A stretch of 64,000 nt of DNA from Microcaldota archaeon (GCA_016212525.1 JACRGD010000010.1:124001-188000), one strand, 5' to 3'. Shown: positions 52,687-62,579, counted from the stretch's first letter. Translations and numbers: made by a program. Notes: generated by a model from the sequence alone, not told the origin.

Positions 52687-53115
52687 ATGCAAAAACGAAG
52701 ATATGTACGTCATATTTCTATCGTTGAAATAGGCATGCCAACTCCCAATGAAGACGATCCGTACTTAGAACTCGAATGGATTTATCGTTGTTTAGGCCTG
52801 GGAGATGAAAGCGACGAACTGGGTAAACAAATTTTTAAGCAATTAGTTCTGGCCAGCATGAAAAATGAAGGCATTTCATCTCGGGAGATAATGGATAAAG
52901 AAGACGTAACTCAGGCAGCGATAGTCTATCATCTTAATGCCTTCATACGCGCGGGGCTCATAATTAAAGTAGGCCGAAAATATTATCTTCGTGCCCAGAC
53001 GCTCGAAAATACGCTTGAAGAAATAGAGAACGATGTCCGGACAAGACTCGAGCGAATCAGAAAAATTGCAAGGAAAGTCGAGGAATTTCTCGAAGTCGAA
53101 CAGCAGGACAAATAA
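52687..53115 (+). CDS. Winged-helix regulator divergent from the grpE operon
   Basis: 142 residues. TATA at about 52654-52661 puts the transcription start near ATG 52687 (leaderless). A basic N-terminus is followed by an ArsR-like winged helix (IFKQLVLASMKNEGISSREI, VTQAAIVYHLNAFIRAGLII, KVGRKYYLRAQ), and then by a coiled-coil helix to the end (LEEIENDVRTRLERIRKIAR). Its divergence from grpE and the paired palindromes between them suggest it represses the chaperone genes and itself in unstressed cells. Confidence 0.72.
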   Translation: MQKRRYVRHISIVEIGMPTPNEDDPYLELEWIYRCLGLGDESDELGKQIFKQLVLASMKNEGISSREIMDKEDVTQAAIVYHLNAFIRAGLIIKVGRKYYLRAQTLENTLEEIENDVRTRLERIRKIARKVEEFLEVEQQDK

Positions 53116-53162
53116 TCAGGATAACTAAAAATAGAAAATAAGTGGGAAAGAAAAGAAAGAAA

Positions 53163-54083
53163 TTAGTTCGACTTTTTATAGAGAACAACACCGATCAGAG
53201 TAAATGTCAAAAATACCAACGAGCCACAGCAGGAAGGAGATGCGGATTTTTGCATTTGACTAAGAGCGTTAGACAAAGACGAAGTTCCAGAAGAACCCGA
53301 AGAGTCAGAACCTGATGAACCTGCGGAATTTGGATCCCGATTACCATAATCGAGATTAAGCAGAACAGTATTCGTACTTTCTCCTCCCAACTCAAACGCA
53401 AGACCTTCGCCATAGTTTCGATAAGCGACATTGGAGGTTATAGTATTACCACTGCTCGGAGCGATAATAAAAATTCCGCTACCCAAATTGTCATGGGAGA
53501 TCGTACCTGAAACAGTGTTTCCGTTACCCAAAAGGGCCAGGCCATGATGATCATTGAAGGCAACCGTGTTATTTAGAATTTGGTTATTGTTTGAACTTAG
53601 TGCAACGTACAAACCAGTATCGGCATTATGCATAGCCGAATTGTTTGCGATAACGCTTCGGGATATAGCCCAGAAATAAAGACCATAGCCGCTATTTCTG
53701 GTTGAATTTAGACGGAGAAATTGTGAATTGGAAATCGAAGTTGGTGCAAAAAGACCATCCTGATAGCCAGTAAATCGGCAATTTTTTACAATAATATTCT
53801 GCATTGGAGAATTTGTAGGATGCTCTATTAGAACAGCAGTAGCGCGAGTGTTGGAGTCGAATAAAAGTTCGTGATTGGCACAATCAAGAGTCACATCAGA
53901 AGTAGAAATCCGAATGCACGCGGTTCCACCTGCAGATGTAGATGGAATCGGAGAACCGCTCAGGTCCTGAGTCAGAACGTAATCGCCAGAATCTTGCAAA
54001 TCCACACAGCTGGTTATCGGAATTTGCGCAAAGGCAAGACCCAATAAAACCAAAATGCCAAAATAGAAGAAATGGAGTTTCAT
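53163..54083 (-). CDS. Surface parallel beta-helix protein (NosD-like) with C-terminal anchor
   Basis: 306 residues. Signal peptide (FFYFGILVLLGLAFAQ), then a right-handed parallel beta-helix with N-rich turns: NIIVKNCRFTGYQDGLFAPT, SVIANNSAMHNADTGLYVAL, NNQILNNTVAFNDHHGLALL and so on (about residues 60-235), a Ser/Gly-rich linker and a C-terminal hydrophobic helix with CCGSLVFLTFTLIGVVLYKK. This is a secreted, membrane-anchored surface protein. Function may be carbohydrate binding or cleavage; no catalytic residue is evident. Starts 51 bp from the divergent small gene. Confidence 0.85.
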   Translation of the reverse strand: MKLHFFYFGILVLLGLAFAQIPITSCVDLQDSGDYVLTQDLSGSPIPSTSAGGTACIRISTSDVTLDCANHELLFDSNTRATAVLIEHPTNSPMQNIIVKNCRFTGYQDGLFAPTSISNSQFLRLNSTRNSGYGLYFWAISRSVIANNSAMHNADTGLYVALSSNNNQILNNTVAFNDHHGLALLGNGNTVSGTISHDNLGSGIFIIAPSSGNTITSNVAYRNYGEGLAFELGGESTNTVLLNLDYGNRDPNSAGSSGSDSSGSSGTSSLSNALSQMQKSASPSCCGSLVFLTFTLIGVVLYKKSN

Positions 54084-54134
54084 ATCACATACAAAAGACG
54101 CTGAATTTTAAAAGTCTTTAGCATATTAGAAATC

Positions 54135-54401
54135 ATGCCAACGAAAGAGGAAATGCAAAAAGTCATGGACTGGTGTGAAGCCAAAAAAGCAGAACGAAAA
54201 AGAATATATATTATTGAAAGAAACCCGTTCAAAGAAGATATAGAATGGATGCGCAGATTTGCACTAATTGAAATAGATAGGCCAACAAACATAGCATCAA
54301 AACTCAGCATAGTTTATGACTCAACAACCAAGACGCTCTCGCAGCACATGAACGGAGATTGGAGAAAAATAGAACCGGATGTAAAAATTGAAAGGAAATA
54401 G
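54135..54401 (+). CDS. Uncharacterised small protein
   Basis: 88 residues. Helical and charged: MPTKEEMQKVMDWCEAKKAE, FKEDIEWMRRFALIEIDRPT and a beta-like C-terminus ending KIERK. No motif is recognised and there is a single Cys. ATG 54135 is 52 bp from the divergent beta-helix gene. It converges with the ACT regulator gene (9-bp gap). Coding status is supported by its length and clean surroundings only. Confidence 0.5.
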   Translation: MPTKEEMQKVMDWCEAKKAERKRIYIIERNPFKEDIEWMRRFALIEIDRPTNIASKLSIVYDSTTKTLSQHMNGDWRKIEPDVKIERK

Positions 54402-54410
54402 AAGATCAGA

Positions 54411-54911
54411 CTATTCTATAATTAATTTCGTTATCAACTTTGAATCCCTTAATTTCGCCAGAACAGAACCGGGGAGCTTTTTTTCGATAACGATTGTAAG
54501 ACGGGGGTTGGGGTAAATGTCAGGGTCATCACTGACAACCTGACGGATGCTTATGCCCTCTTGAGCAATTATCGTAGTTATTTCACTAACAACACCGACA
54601 GCATGAGGTTCGGATTCGAGTTCGATAACTTCAAAGCCAAGATTCTTTGCAGCTCCACGAATAAATGCAGTTGGATAAAGTCCCTCAAATATATTGAGAA
54701 GCTCTGGAACATCTGAAATTAATTGTGCGGTTTCGATTACAACCCGACGATCGAGATTTAAAGCCCTGGCGATTTTAACCGGACTGATCTCCACTTCACC
54801 ACAGTAAATATTGGCTTTTTTATCGACTCTAAAACCGCGTTTAAGCATCAGCTCGACCACCTTTTTGCGCATTGGAAAACGCAAAAAGGCATCTTCAAGA
54901 ATAGGATACAT
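54411..54911 (-). CDS. Helix-turn-helix plus ACT-domain regulator of amino acid metabolism
   Basis: 166 residues from ATG 54911; TTG 54920 is too close to the promoter. An N-terminal winged/HTH-like segment (MRKKVVELMLKRGFRVDKKA; EISPVKIARALNLDRRVVIE) is followed by an ACT domain (GVVSEITTIIAQEGISIRQV, LTIVIEKKL). This matches the archaeal COG2150-type family of predicted amino-acid regulators. Its promoter is shared with trpE; dyads overlap its start and the trpE TATA. A Trp- or aromatic-sensing repressor of the trp operon is the simplest reading, still untested. Confidence 0.78.
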   Translation of the reverse strand: MYPILEDAFLRFPMRKKVVELMLKRGFRVDKKANIYCGEVEISPVKIARALNLDRRVVIETAQLISDVPELLNIFEGLYPTAFIRGAAKNLGFEVIELESEPHAVGVVSEITTIIAQEGISIRQVVSDDPDIYPNPRLTIVIEKKLPGSVLAKLRDSKLITKLIIE

Positions 54912-54955
54912 AAGGTACAATTATGTACAGAAAGGATATAAATAGATCATTGATC
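54907..54955. promoter_or_regulatory. Divergent trpE/ACT-regulator promoter with dyads
   Basis: TATAAATA (54937-54944) is the trpE TATA, about 30 bp before ATG 54974; the same region read on the minus strand (TTTATA) serves the regulator at ATG 54911. Dyad 1: arms TACATAA (54907-54913) and TTATGTA (54921-54927), overlapping the regulator start; inside it lies GTACA-ATTA-TGTAC (54915-54928). Dyad 2: GATCA-T-TGATC (54945-54955), between TATA and transcription start of trpE. Confidence 0.6.
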
Positions 54956-54973
54956 AGAAGCTACTTGATAGCC

Positions 54974-56302
54974 ATGATAATCAAAGACCTAAACATATCA
55001 CTAAATCCCTACAGATTATATAGCATAATAGAACGGGAATATGATCACTCGTTCCTGCTTGAATCGACCCAAGGCCCAGAGCATCTGGCAAGATATTCTT
55101 TCATAGGGTTCGAACCGGAAACGAAAATGGTTTGTGAGAGGGGAGTCCTAAGGACTGAAGATGAAGAATACGAATCTAAAGACCCGCTGGAAACAATGGT
55201 CGAAAAGATTCCAAAAAAGAACTTGGACTATAGGGGATTTAGCGGCGGAGCAGTGGGCTATGTTTCTTATGAATACATAAAACGACTCGAGCAAATTGCA
55301 GGGGGAAATGAAAAATCGAGCAAATTTCCCGAGTTTGAATTTGGGATTTTTAACGATGCACTAATTTATGATCATTTAAATCGCAAAACAACTTACGTTT
55401 CGCACACAGAGGATAGATCGGCACAGATTATTGCCCTTTCAAAAGAAGACACACTAATTGGAGGTTTGGAGTGTTCAAAAGCCAAAACCAATTTTGAAAA
55501 GGAACAGTTCGAAAAAGCAGTGGAAATAGCCAAACAAGAGATAGTAGAGGGCGAGATTTTCCAGGTTGTACTTTCACGAAAATATGAGTTTGGCTTCGAT
55601 GGAAATCTGCTGAGGTTTTACAACCAACTTCGACAGATCAACCCTTCGCCATATATGTATTATTTGAGCTTTGGTGAGAAACGAATTATTGGCTCGAGTC
55701 CGGAAAACCTGGTTCGGGTCGAGGGTAGAAAAGTCGAAAGTTATGCAACACTCGCCGGAACCATCGAACGGGGCAAAACGCCAGAACAAGACAAAGAACT
55801 AGAAAACAGACTACTAAATAGTGAGAAAGACAGAGCGGAGCATTTGATGTTAGTGGATCTGACACGAAACGACTTGGGAAAAGTTTGCAGGGCCGGAAGT
55901 GTAAAGGTCAATTCGCTCATGGACGTTCATAAATACAGCCATGTTCAACACCTAAGTTCAGCAATAGAGGGGGTTTTGGAAGATACAAAGGGATGTGCAG
56001 ATGTCTTCAATGCCATATTTCCGGCCGGAACAGTCAGTGGAGCTCCAAAAGTACGGGCCATGGAGATAATCGATCGACTTGAAAAAGACGCGCGCGGACC
56101 ATATGCTGGAGCAGTCGGATACTTCTCATTCAATGGAAATTGCGACTTTGCAATCGGAATCAGAACACTTTTTTCATACAGGAGCAAGGCATATGTTCAA
56201 GCGGGCGCGGGAATAGTCTATGATTCAATTCCCGAAAAAGAATTCATCGAAACTGAAAATAAGATGAAAGCGCTTGTTGATACACTCGGGGTGATAGCGT
56301 GA
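54974..56302 (+). CDS. trpE: Anthranilate synthase component I
   Basis: 442 residues from ATG 54974; the longer frame (ATG 54923) begins upstream of the TATA box and is rejected. The Trp-binding LLES motif ([10 protein letters not shown]), then [55 protein letters not shown] and [16 protein letters not shown] of the chorismate-binding fold are present. With TrpG it makes anthranilate from chorismate and glutamine. Feedback by Trp is likely from the LLES motif. Stop overlaps the trpG start. Confidence 0.96.
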   Translation: MIIKDLNISLNPYRLYSIIEREYDHSFLLESTQGPEHLARYSFIGFEPETKMVCERGVLRTEDEEYESKDPLETMVEKIPKKNLDYRGFSGGAVGYVSYEYIKRLEQIAGGNEKSSKFPEFEFGIFNDALIYDHLNRKTTYVSHTEDRSAQIIALSKEDTLIGGLECSKAKTNFEKEQFEKAVEIAKQEIVEGEIFQVVLSRKYEFGFDGNLLRFYNQLRQINPSPYMYYLSFGEKRIIGSSPENLVRVEGRKVESYATLAGTIERGKTPEQDKELENRLLNSEKDRAEHLMLVDLTRNDLGKVCRAGSVKVNSLMDVHKYSHVQHLSSAIEGVLEDTKGCADVFNAIFPAGTVSGAPKVRAMEIIDRLEKDARGPYAGAVGYFSFNGNCDFAIGIRTLFSYRSKAYVQAGAGIVYDSIPEKEFIETENKMKALVDTLGVIA

Positions 56303-56877
56303 TCCTTATCATCGACAATTACGATTCATTTGTTTACAATTTGGCACAGTATTTCGGAGAACTTGGACAGCAGGTGAAAGTCGTAAGAAACGACTCGATC
56401 ACAATAGAAGAAATACAAAAAATCAAACCCCAGAAGATTGTTCTCTCGCCAGGCCCAGGAAGTCCAATTGTTGCAAAGGATTTTGGAGTTTGTAAAATGA
56501 TCCTTGAGAAGTCAAAGGAAACAGGAGTTCCGATACTTGGAGTTTGCCTTGGACACCAGGGAATAATTGCCCATTTCGGGGGTAATGTAGTTAAGGCCAG
56601 TAAACCCCTGCATGGCAAAACCAGTGAGATCGAAACGAACCAGAGGGGAATTTTCAAAGATCTACCAAAAAAATTCAGAGTCATGAGATATCACTCATTA
56701 GTAGGCACAGAAATACCAGATTGTCTTGAGGTAACGGCCAAAAGCTTAGATGATGGAGCAGTAATGGCAGTGCAGCACAAAACGCTTCCGATTTATGGGG
56801 TTCAGTTTCACCCTGAAAGTATAATGAGCGAGCACGGTTTGGGGATGCTTTCAAATTTTCTAAAGGTGAATTTATGA
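56299..56877 (+). CDS. trpG: Anthranilate synthase component II (glutamine amidotransferase)
   Basis: 192 residues, GTG start 56299, overlapping the trpE stop. Class I amidotransferase triad: GVCLGHQGI (Cys), then YGVQFHPESIMSEHG (His, Glu). DNYDSFVYNLAQYFGELG starts the protein, and PGPGSP supplies the oxyanion region. It feeds ammonia to TrpE. The trpE/trpG and trpG/trpD overlaps (GTGA-type and ATGA) indicate tight coupling. Confidence 0.97.
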   Translation: MILIIDNYDSFVYNLAQYFGELGQQVKVVRNDSITIEEIQKIKPQKIVLSPGPGSPIVAKDFGVCKMILEKSKETGVPILGVCLGHQGIIAHFGGNVVKASKPLHGKTSEIETNQRGIFKDLPKKFRVMRYHSLVGTEIPDCLEVTAKSLDDGAVMAVQHKTLPIYGVQFHPESIMSEHGLGMLSNFLKVNL

Positions 56878-57860
56878 AAATGTTCGATCTACTCTTCAAA
56901 TCGGATGACCTAACTGAACCAGAATATGTGCAAATTGCAAATGAACTGTTTTCAGGAAACCTAAATAACCCACAACTGGCCGCAGCTTTAGGCATACTCA
57001 ATACTAAAGAAATCAATGACCAGCTGATTCCGTTTGCAAAAGTCATGCGGGAAAACTCGATAAAATTTGAGACAAATGTCAAAAACGTAGTGGACACTTG
57101 TGGCACTGGCGGAGATGGCAGAAACACATTCAACATCTCCACTGCATCTGCACTGATTTCATGCGCCGCAGGAGTTAAAATTGCAAAGCACGGAAATCGT
57201 GCCGCATCGGGAAAAACAGGTTCTGCTGATGTAATTGAAGAACTCGGAATCAAGATCCAGGAACCCGCAATGGTTTCAAAAACGCTTGAAAAAACCGGTT
57301 TTGGATTTCTTTTTGCACCTTATTTTCATCCAAAACTAAAGGAAGTTGCAAAAGTACGAAGAGAACTGGGATTTAGAACAGTTTTCAATTTGCTTGGTCC
57401 GCTTTGTAATCCAGCTAAGGCAAAACGACAGTTGATCGGAGTGTACAACCGAACTGCAATTTATCCGATGGTAAATGCACTGATGGAGTTGGGATGCGCA
57501 AATGGATTAGTAGTAAATAGCGAAGGCATGGATGAAATAGGGCTTGGTTCAACGAATGTTGCAGAGATAAAAAATGGTTCGATTGAGGAATACGAACTTG
57601 ACGCAAAGGATTTTGGTTTTACTTCGCAGGACATTCCAAAAGTTTCCAATGCAAATGAGAGCGCCAAGATAATTCTTGAGGTTCTCTCTGGACGGGATCA
57701 AAGCGGGGCACGAGACATATCGATACTCAATGCAGCTGCAGCAATTTATGTTTCTGATCTGGCAGGAAGCATTGAACAGGGAATCAAACTTGCAGCTAAC
57801 TCAATCGATTCCGGAATGGCACAAAAAAAGCTTGAAGAGATTAAGCTGTTTTCGAATTAG
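56874..57860 (+). CDS. trpD: Anthranilate phosphoribosyltransferase
   Basis: 328 residues. VVDTCGTGGDGRNTFNISTA (PRPP-binding), AKHGNRAASGKTGSADVIEE, FLFAPYFHPKLKEVAKVRRE and RTVFNLLGPLCNPAKAKRQL are diagnostic. It joins PRPP to anthranilate. AAGGTGAATTT precedes ATG 56874, which overlaps the trpG stop. The product would normally go to TrpF, which is not encoded here. Confidence 0.97.
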   Translation: MKMFDLLFKSDDLTEPEYVQIANELFSGNLNNPQLAAALGILNTKEINDQLIPFAKVMRENSIKFETNVKNVVDTCGTGGDGRNTFNISTASALISCAAGVKIAKHGNRAASGKTGSADVIEELGIKIQEPAMVSKTLEKTGFGFLFAPYFHPKLKEVAKVRRELGFRTVFNLLGPLCNPAKAKRQLIGVYNRTAIYPMVNALMELGCANGLVVNSEGMDEIGLGSTNVAEIKNGSIEEYELDAKDFGFTSQDIPKVSNANESAKIILEVLSGRDQSGARDISILNAAAAIYVSDLAGSIEQGIKLAANSIDSGMAQKKLEEIKLFSN

Positions 57861-57873
57861 GAGGGACGAAAAA

Positions 57874-58659
57874 ATGGAACAAGAAAAAGATATTCTAGAT
57901 GAATTCATTTCAAACGCAAAAGAATCCATTGCCAATGGATATTATGATCGAAATCCGCCCATAATATCTAATGAGGTTAAGAAAAAATCATTAGTTGAAA
58001 AATTAAAAAACGATTTTGTTCTTATTTGCGAAATAAAACACGCTTCCCCAGCTGGCGAATACGAGCACACTGGAATAGATGCAAGGAAAACGGCCATAGA
58101 TTTTCAAATTAATGGAGCGGATGCGATTTCAGTAGTAGTAGTGCAAAAACGATTCAACGGAGATTTGGCAAATATATCCCAAGCCAGGGAAGCCGGACTT
58201 CCAATCGTATTCAAGGATTTCATTTTCACAAAAAAACAGATTGAATGTGCAAAACGACTTGGGGCAGACGTTATTCTATTGGTTGTCAAAGTTGCAAAGC
58301 GAACTGGATCGAACATGTCCGAACTAATAGACTATGCCCATTCGCTTGGTTTGGAAGTGCTTCTTGAATGTTATGACGCGGAGGAATTTGCTATCGCACG
58401 GAAAACCAATGCAGATATTTTAGGAATAAACAATAGAGACCTAAGAACATTAAAAGTCAATTTGGCACGAACCCAGGAAATTTTGCAAAACTTTCCACAA
58501 GTAAATAAGCCAGTAATAAGCGAGAGTGGCATAGTTAGTGCAGAAGATGTTAAACGAGTAAGAACGGCAGGTGCAAGCGGAGTGCTTGTTGGAACTGCAA
58601 TTTGGAAAGCAGTTGACTTAGGCGAAAAAATTCGAGAACTAAGATTTGGAGGCCAGTAA
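57874..58659 (+). CDS. trpC: Indole-3-glycerol phosphate synthase
   Basis: 261 residues from ATG 57874, preceded by GGAGGGACG; the frame is open upstream into trpD but without an in-family start. Family features: [16 protein letters not shown] (catalytic Lys), [67 protein letters not shown] and [17 protein letters not shown] single-function TIM barrel, with no TrpF domain fused. It decarboxylates and cyclises CdRP to indole-glycerol phosphate. Confidence 0.96.
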   Translation: MEQEKDILDEFISNAKESIANGYYDRNPPIISNEVKKKSLVEKLKNDFVLICEIKHASPAGEYEHTGIDARKTAIDFQINGADAISVVVVQKRFNGDLANISQAREAGLPIVFKDFIFTKKQIECAKRLGADVILLVVKVAKRTGSNMSELIDYAHSLGLEVLLECYDAEEFAIARKTNADILGINNRDLRTLKVNLARTQEILQNFPQVNKPVISESGIVSAEDVKRVRTAGASGVLVGTAIWKAVDLGEKIRELRFGGQ

Positions 58660-58660
58660 T

Positions 58661-59830
58661 ATGAGTAGATACTTTGGCGAGTTTGGCGGACAGTTTGTAG
58701 CTGAGACATTGGTTCCAGCACTTAGGGAGTTAGAAATTGCATACGAAAGATACTCAAAAGATCCAGAATTTCAAAAAGAACTGGATTATCAGCTCAAGCA
58801 GTATGCAGGACGTGAAACTCCACTTTATCCTGCAAAAAGACTTAGCGAAAAAATAGGCGGAGCAAAAATTTACTTAAAACGCGAGGACTTACTGCACACT
58901 GGCGCTCACAAGATAAATAATGCCCTTGGTCAGGCGCTTTTAGCTAAAAAAATGGGCAAAAAAAGAATAATTGCTGAAACGGGTGCAGGTCAGCACGGAG
59001 TTGCAAGTGCAACGGTTTGTGCGCTGCTAGGTTTAGATTGCGAAGTATATATGGGAAAAATCGATGCCCAGCGGCAGGCATTGAACGTTTATCGGATGAA
59101 ATTACTTGGAGCAAAAGTCAATATTGTTGAGGACGGCTCCCAAACACTTAAAGACGCAGTCAATGAAGCGCTTAGGGATTATACTGCAAACTTTGAGAAT
59201 ACCCATTACTTATTAGGGTCCGCACTTGGACCGCACCCATATCCGACAATGGTTCGTGATTTCCAATCCATAATTGGAAAAGAAGCCAAAGAGCAAATTC
59301 TCTATGCCGAAAACAGATTGCCGGATGCTCTTATTGCCTGTGTTGGCGGGGGTAGTAATGCGATTGGTTTATTTTATCCGTTTCTGGATGATTTAAGTAC
59401 GGAAATGATCGGGGTCGAAGCTGGAGGGGACGGAAGAGAAAAACACGCGGCAAGGTTTTCCAAAGATGGACGCAAAGGAGTTTTCCATGGAATGAAAACG
59501 TATCTTTTGTGCGATAAAGATGGACAGGTAAAAGAAACGCACTCTGTTTCTGCGGGTCTTGATTATGCGGCAGTTGGACCAGAGCACTCGAAATTGTTTT
59601 CAGTCAATCGGGCGAAATATGTATCAGTTACGGATGCAGAAGCGCTCGCAGCATTTCATGAACTTGCCAGATACGAAGGAATCATACCTGCACTTGAAAG
59701 CTCACATGCCGTTGCTCAGGCAATCAAGGAAGCCAAAATCAGGAGTAAAGACCAGATCATCATCGTAAATCTTTCGGGCAGGGGAGATAAGGACGTCGAA
59801 TATGTTAAAAGACTTGAAGAAGCAGGGTGA
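58661..59830 (+). CDS. trpB: Tryptophan synthase beta chain
   Basis: 389 residues from ATG 58661 (GGAGGCC site; trpC stop 1 bp before). [20 protein letters not shown] is the TrpB1 start; [20 protein letters not shown] carries the PLP lysine; [20 protein letters not shown] and [17 protein letters not shown] follow, and TVSAGLDY-type [19 protein letters not shown]. It condenses indole with serine. Standard TrpB1, not the TrpB2 paralogue. Confidence 0.97.
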   Translation: MSRYFGEFGGQFVAETLVPALRELEIAYERYSKDPEFQKELDYQLKQYAGRETPLYPAKRLSEKIGGAKIYLKREDLLHTGAHKINNALGQALLAKKMGKKRIIAETGAGQHGVASATVCALLGLDCEVYMGKIDAQRQALNVYRMKLLGAKVNIVEDGSQTLKDAVNEALRDYTANFENTHYLLGSALGPHPYPTMVRDFQSIIGKEAKEQILYAENRLPDALIACVGGGSNAIGLFYPFLDDLSTEMIGVEAGGDGREKHAARFSKDGRKGVFHGMKTYLLCDKDGQVKETHSVSAGLDYAAVGPEHSKLFSVNRAKYVSVTDAEALAAFHELARYEGIIPALESSHAVAQAIKEAKIRSKDQIIIVNLSGRGDKDVEYVKRLEEAG

Positions 59831-59836
59831 ATTTTC

Positions 59837-60655
59837 ATGACTCAAAAACAAACTCGCACAACACAACTATTTGCAAGACTAAAAAAAGAAAACAGAAGCG
59901 CGGATTTCGCTGCATTTATGCCATATGTGTGCGCTGGAGATCCGAATCCGAACTTTACTAAAAAACTCATTCGAACACTAGTCGAAAATGGTGCGCATGC
60001 TATCGAAATGGGAATTCCATTTTCCGACCCGGTTGCAGATGGATCAACAATACAAAAAGCATCTCAACGAGCACTTAAAGCAGGAATGACACCGGATAAA
60101 GCAATCGATTTGATAAGCGAATTGCGAACGGATGGAATCGAAGTTCCGATAATTGTTATGAGTTACTACAATCTTGTCTTTGTGAATGGTCAGGATGAAT
60201 TTGTTAGAAAAATAAAAAAAGCAGGGGCTGATGGTCTAATCGTTCCTGATGTTCCACTTGAAGAATCTGACGAACTTGAGAGAATTTGCAAACGAAACGG
60301 GATTGATTTGATTTACTTAATTGCCCCAACAACGACCAACGAACGACTATATGCAATCATAAAACGGGCAAGTGGATTTTTGTACATTGTAGCAGTTGCA
60401 GGAACTACAGGTGCACGGGAAAACACATCAAAAGCAGCAATCGAACTCATATCTAAAGTAAAGGGGATTAGAAAGGACATTCCGGTAGTAGTTGGGTTTG
60501 GAGTTTCAAAAGCTGAACACGCCAAAGAATATGCAAAAGCAGGTGCAGATGGTGTAATTGTTGGAAGTAAAATTACCGACATCTGTAGATCGGAAGGGAT
60601 AGAGGAAAAGGCGCTGATCAAAATAGCAAAATTCACAAAAGAAATGAAGGAATGA
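59837..60655 (+). CDS. trpA: Tryptophan synthase alpha chain
   Basis: 272 residues. AHAIEMGIPFSDPVADGSTI (catalytic Glu/Asp), LKAGMTPDKAIDLISELRTD, PIIVMSYYNLVFVNG, GADGLIVPDVPLEESDELER and VAVAGTTGARENTS are conserved. It cleaves indole-glycerol phosphate to indole for TrpB. Last gene of the operon trpE-G-D-C-B-A; no trpF is found before the following unrelated gene. Confidence 0.97.
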   Translation: MTQKQTRTTQLFARLKKENRSADFAAFMPYVCAGDPNPNFTKKLIRTLVENGAHAIEMGIPFSDPVADGSTIQKASQRALKAGMTPDKAIDLISELRTDGIEVPIIVMSYYNLVFVNGQDEFVRKIKKAGADGLIVPDVPLEESDELERICKRNGIDLIYLIAPTTTNERLYAIIKRASGFLYIVAVAGTTGARENTSKAAIELISKVKGIRKDIPVVVGFGVSKAEHAKEYAKAGADGVIVGSKITDICRSEGIEEKALIKIAKFTKEMKE

Positions 60656-60785
60656 ATGAATTAAACTCCAGAAATTGGTCTGAGATAAGGTTTTTGGACC
60701 ATAATTATTCTAGATAACTAGTAAGATAGTTGGATAAAAAGTTAAACTGTGGTTTTTAAATAGGTGTTATTAAGTTTAGTAGTTG

Positions 60786-62579
60786 ATGACAATGCAAAAA
60801 CCATCGCTACGAGCGAAATCCGTAACTGGAGTCATGCCAGCACTCACATTGCATGATTTCGCCAAAGTCGAACTGGGTAGACTGGAACCCAGCAGACGTA
60901 CAGAAGAGCTCGGAAGAGTAGGAACAATACTTGACATTGAAGCGCAAGCCAGAGCGATTCGAATCCAAGCCAGGAGAAAAGGAGATACAAGTAACAAAGA
61001 CGACCTACTTACAGATTTGAAGATGGGTAAAAAGTATGAAGATGCAGTAGGAACAGCAAGACGATTTCATAGAGAACATGGACTTTTAATCTATCTTAGA
61101 TTTGCGATTCACGATGCATTTTTAGTGGCAGAACATTACACAAACGCCTTACATGGTATGTTAGAGATGGCAAAAGACGAGAGAACAGACGCATTTGCAA
61201 GAGTATTTGGCAAACTGATAGGCAACCTGGATCGCACACTGAACGACTACGAGACAGTTGCTCATACATTAGAAGAAAATGGACGATTAAAAGAAGCCGC
61301 AGAAACATATGGAAAAAGCGGCAACATGGTTCAAATAGTCATTGAGGATTGCGAAAACGCAGAAAAAGAGAGAGCAGTAAGATATAGCTGGATATCATTG
61401 AGCACCAAATTGGTTCGGGGAGCCAACAACCATCAAAAGGCAGGAGAAATATATGCCAAACTGGGAGATTGGAAAGGCGCAATAAGGGAGCACTCGGATG
61501 CAGCCGATGCATATGAAAAAGCTGCACAAATTATGGACTACTATGGTGCAGAAGAAAGTGCCAGGCTTGAATGTGCCGACCATTCGATAGAATGTGCAGT
61601 ATTTTCACTAAACGGGCTTAGAAAAGCAGGATTAGACGAGGAAACAGAAGGAATACTTCGCAAGAGCCGGGCCAACGAGATCATTAGGCATGCTAAAACA
61701 GCAGTACAGATCCTAGAAACAATAGAATTGGAAGTTCAGATCAAAACAGAAGCCCAAGCAAAAAAAGCTGCAAACGCAGCGATAAGATCAGTACAATACT
61801 TGGCCCAAATTGCATCGACATATGATCAACTTGAGGAAAGCCAAATAACAGAAACAGATAGGTCAAATAGAGAAAACGTAGATAGGGAAATAGAACGCCG
61901 GTTTTGCAGGGCAACAGCATATCTTACAAATGCGGGAGATGAAAATAGTGCATTTGAAATTTGTAAGCAATGGGCAGAAGCAGAAGGCGAATCTGGCACT
62001 GAAATAGCCAAGAAGGCATACAAAAAATTAGGCTTAATTTGGCTCGAGAATGCAGAAGCAAAACAAAAGGAAGATGCGACGGGAACAAGAAAATTAGAAG
62101 ATTTATTAGAAATGATAGAATACATGAGAAAAGGAAGAACATGTTTTCAAAATTCAGGTGAAAGAGCAGGGCTAATGAGCATCACAAAGAGCATAATAAA
62201 AACAGGATTAGAGGCACTCACCCTCATTGAGGAGAATAAAACAAGCGACAAGTTGGCCCAGGTCGGAGCGATTCTTGCAGACACATTTGCAGAGGAGTAT
62301 GATTTGAGTAGAGAGATTGAAAGGAAGGTCAAACCAAAACTCATGGGAATCGCAACCAACTGGCACATGATCGCCGCAAGAGAATACGAAAGAGCGGGAG
62401 AGACACAAAAAGCAAACGAACAACTTGATAAGGCAATAGAATGCGCAAGAAGAACGAGTGCAAGCAAACGAATAGAACAAAGTCTGGGGGAACCCAATAG
62501 ATCAAAGGGAAGAAAAGGACTATTTGACCAACTTGGAAGGATACATTTAGACAGCCCCACATTAAGAGCACAGACATAG
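60786..62579 (+). CDS. TPR-like helical repeat protein of unknown function
   Basis: 597 residues from ATG 60786 (also possible: 60792 or TTG 60783). TTTTTAAATAGG about 25-30 bp upstream is a TATA candidate. All helical; TPR-like pairs are visible, such as DYETVAHTLEENGRLKEAAE, YGKSGNMVQIVIEDCENAEK and AGEIYAKLGDWKGAIREHSD, and later ATNWHMIAAREYERAGETQK. It resembles SNAP/TPR-type scaffolds. There is no signal or membrane segment. A scaffold for a cytoplasmic complex is an inference only; its position between trp and aro genes suggests no specific role. Confidence 0.65.
   Translation: MTMQKPSLRAKSVTGVMPALTLHDFAKVELGRLEPSRRTEELGRVGTILDIEAQARAIRIQARRKGDTSNKDDLLTDLKMGKKYEDAVGTARRFHREHGLLIYLRFAIHDAFLVAEHYTNALHGMLEMAKDERTDAFARVFGKLIGNLDRTLNDYETVAHTLEENGRLKEAAETYGKSGNMVQIVIEDCENAEKERAVRYSWISLSTKLVRGANNHQKAGEIYAKLGDWKGAIREHSDAADAYEKAAQIMDYYGAEESARLECADHSIECAVFSLNGLRKAGLDEETEGILRKSRANEIIRHAKTAVQILETIELEVQIKTEAQAKKAANAAIRSVQYLAQIASTYDQLEESQITETDRSNRENVDREIERRFCRATAYLTNAGDENSAFEICKQWAEAEGESGTEIAKKAYKKLGLIWLENAEAKQKEDATGTRKLEDLLEMIEYMRKGRTCFQNSGERAGLMSITKSIIKTGLEALTLIEENKTSDKLAQVGAILADTFAEEYDLSREIERKVKPKLMGIATNWHMIAAREYERAGETQKANEQLDKAIECARRTSASKRIEQSLGEPNRSKGRKGLFDQLGRIHLDSPTLRAQT

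Noticed and set aside
54923-54973. Upstream ATG for trpE giving 17 more residues
   Set aside because: It lies upstream of the TATA box at 54937, so the extra codons would not be transcribed; the shorter protein begins as other TrpE proteins do.
57676-57873. N-terminal extension of TrpC overlapping trpD
   Set aside because: The upstream 66 codons read in the wrong frame of trpD and lack similarity; ATG 57874 has a strong ribosome site.
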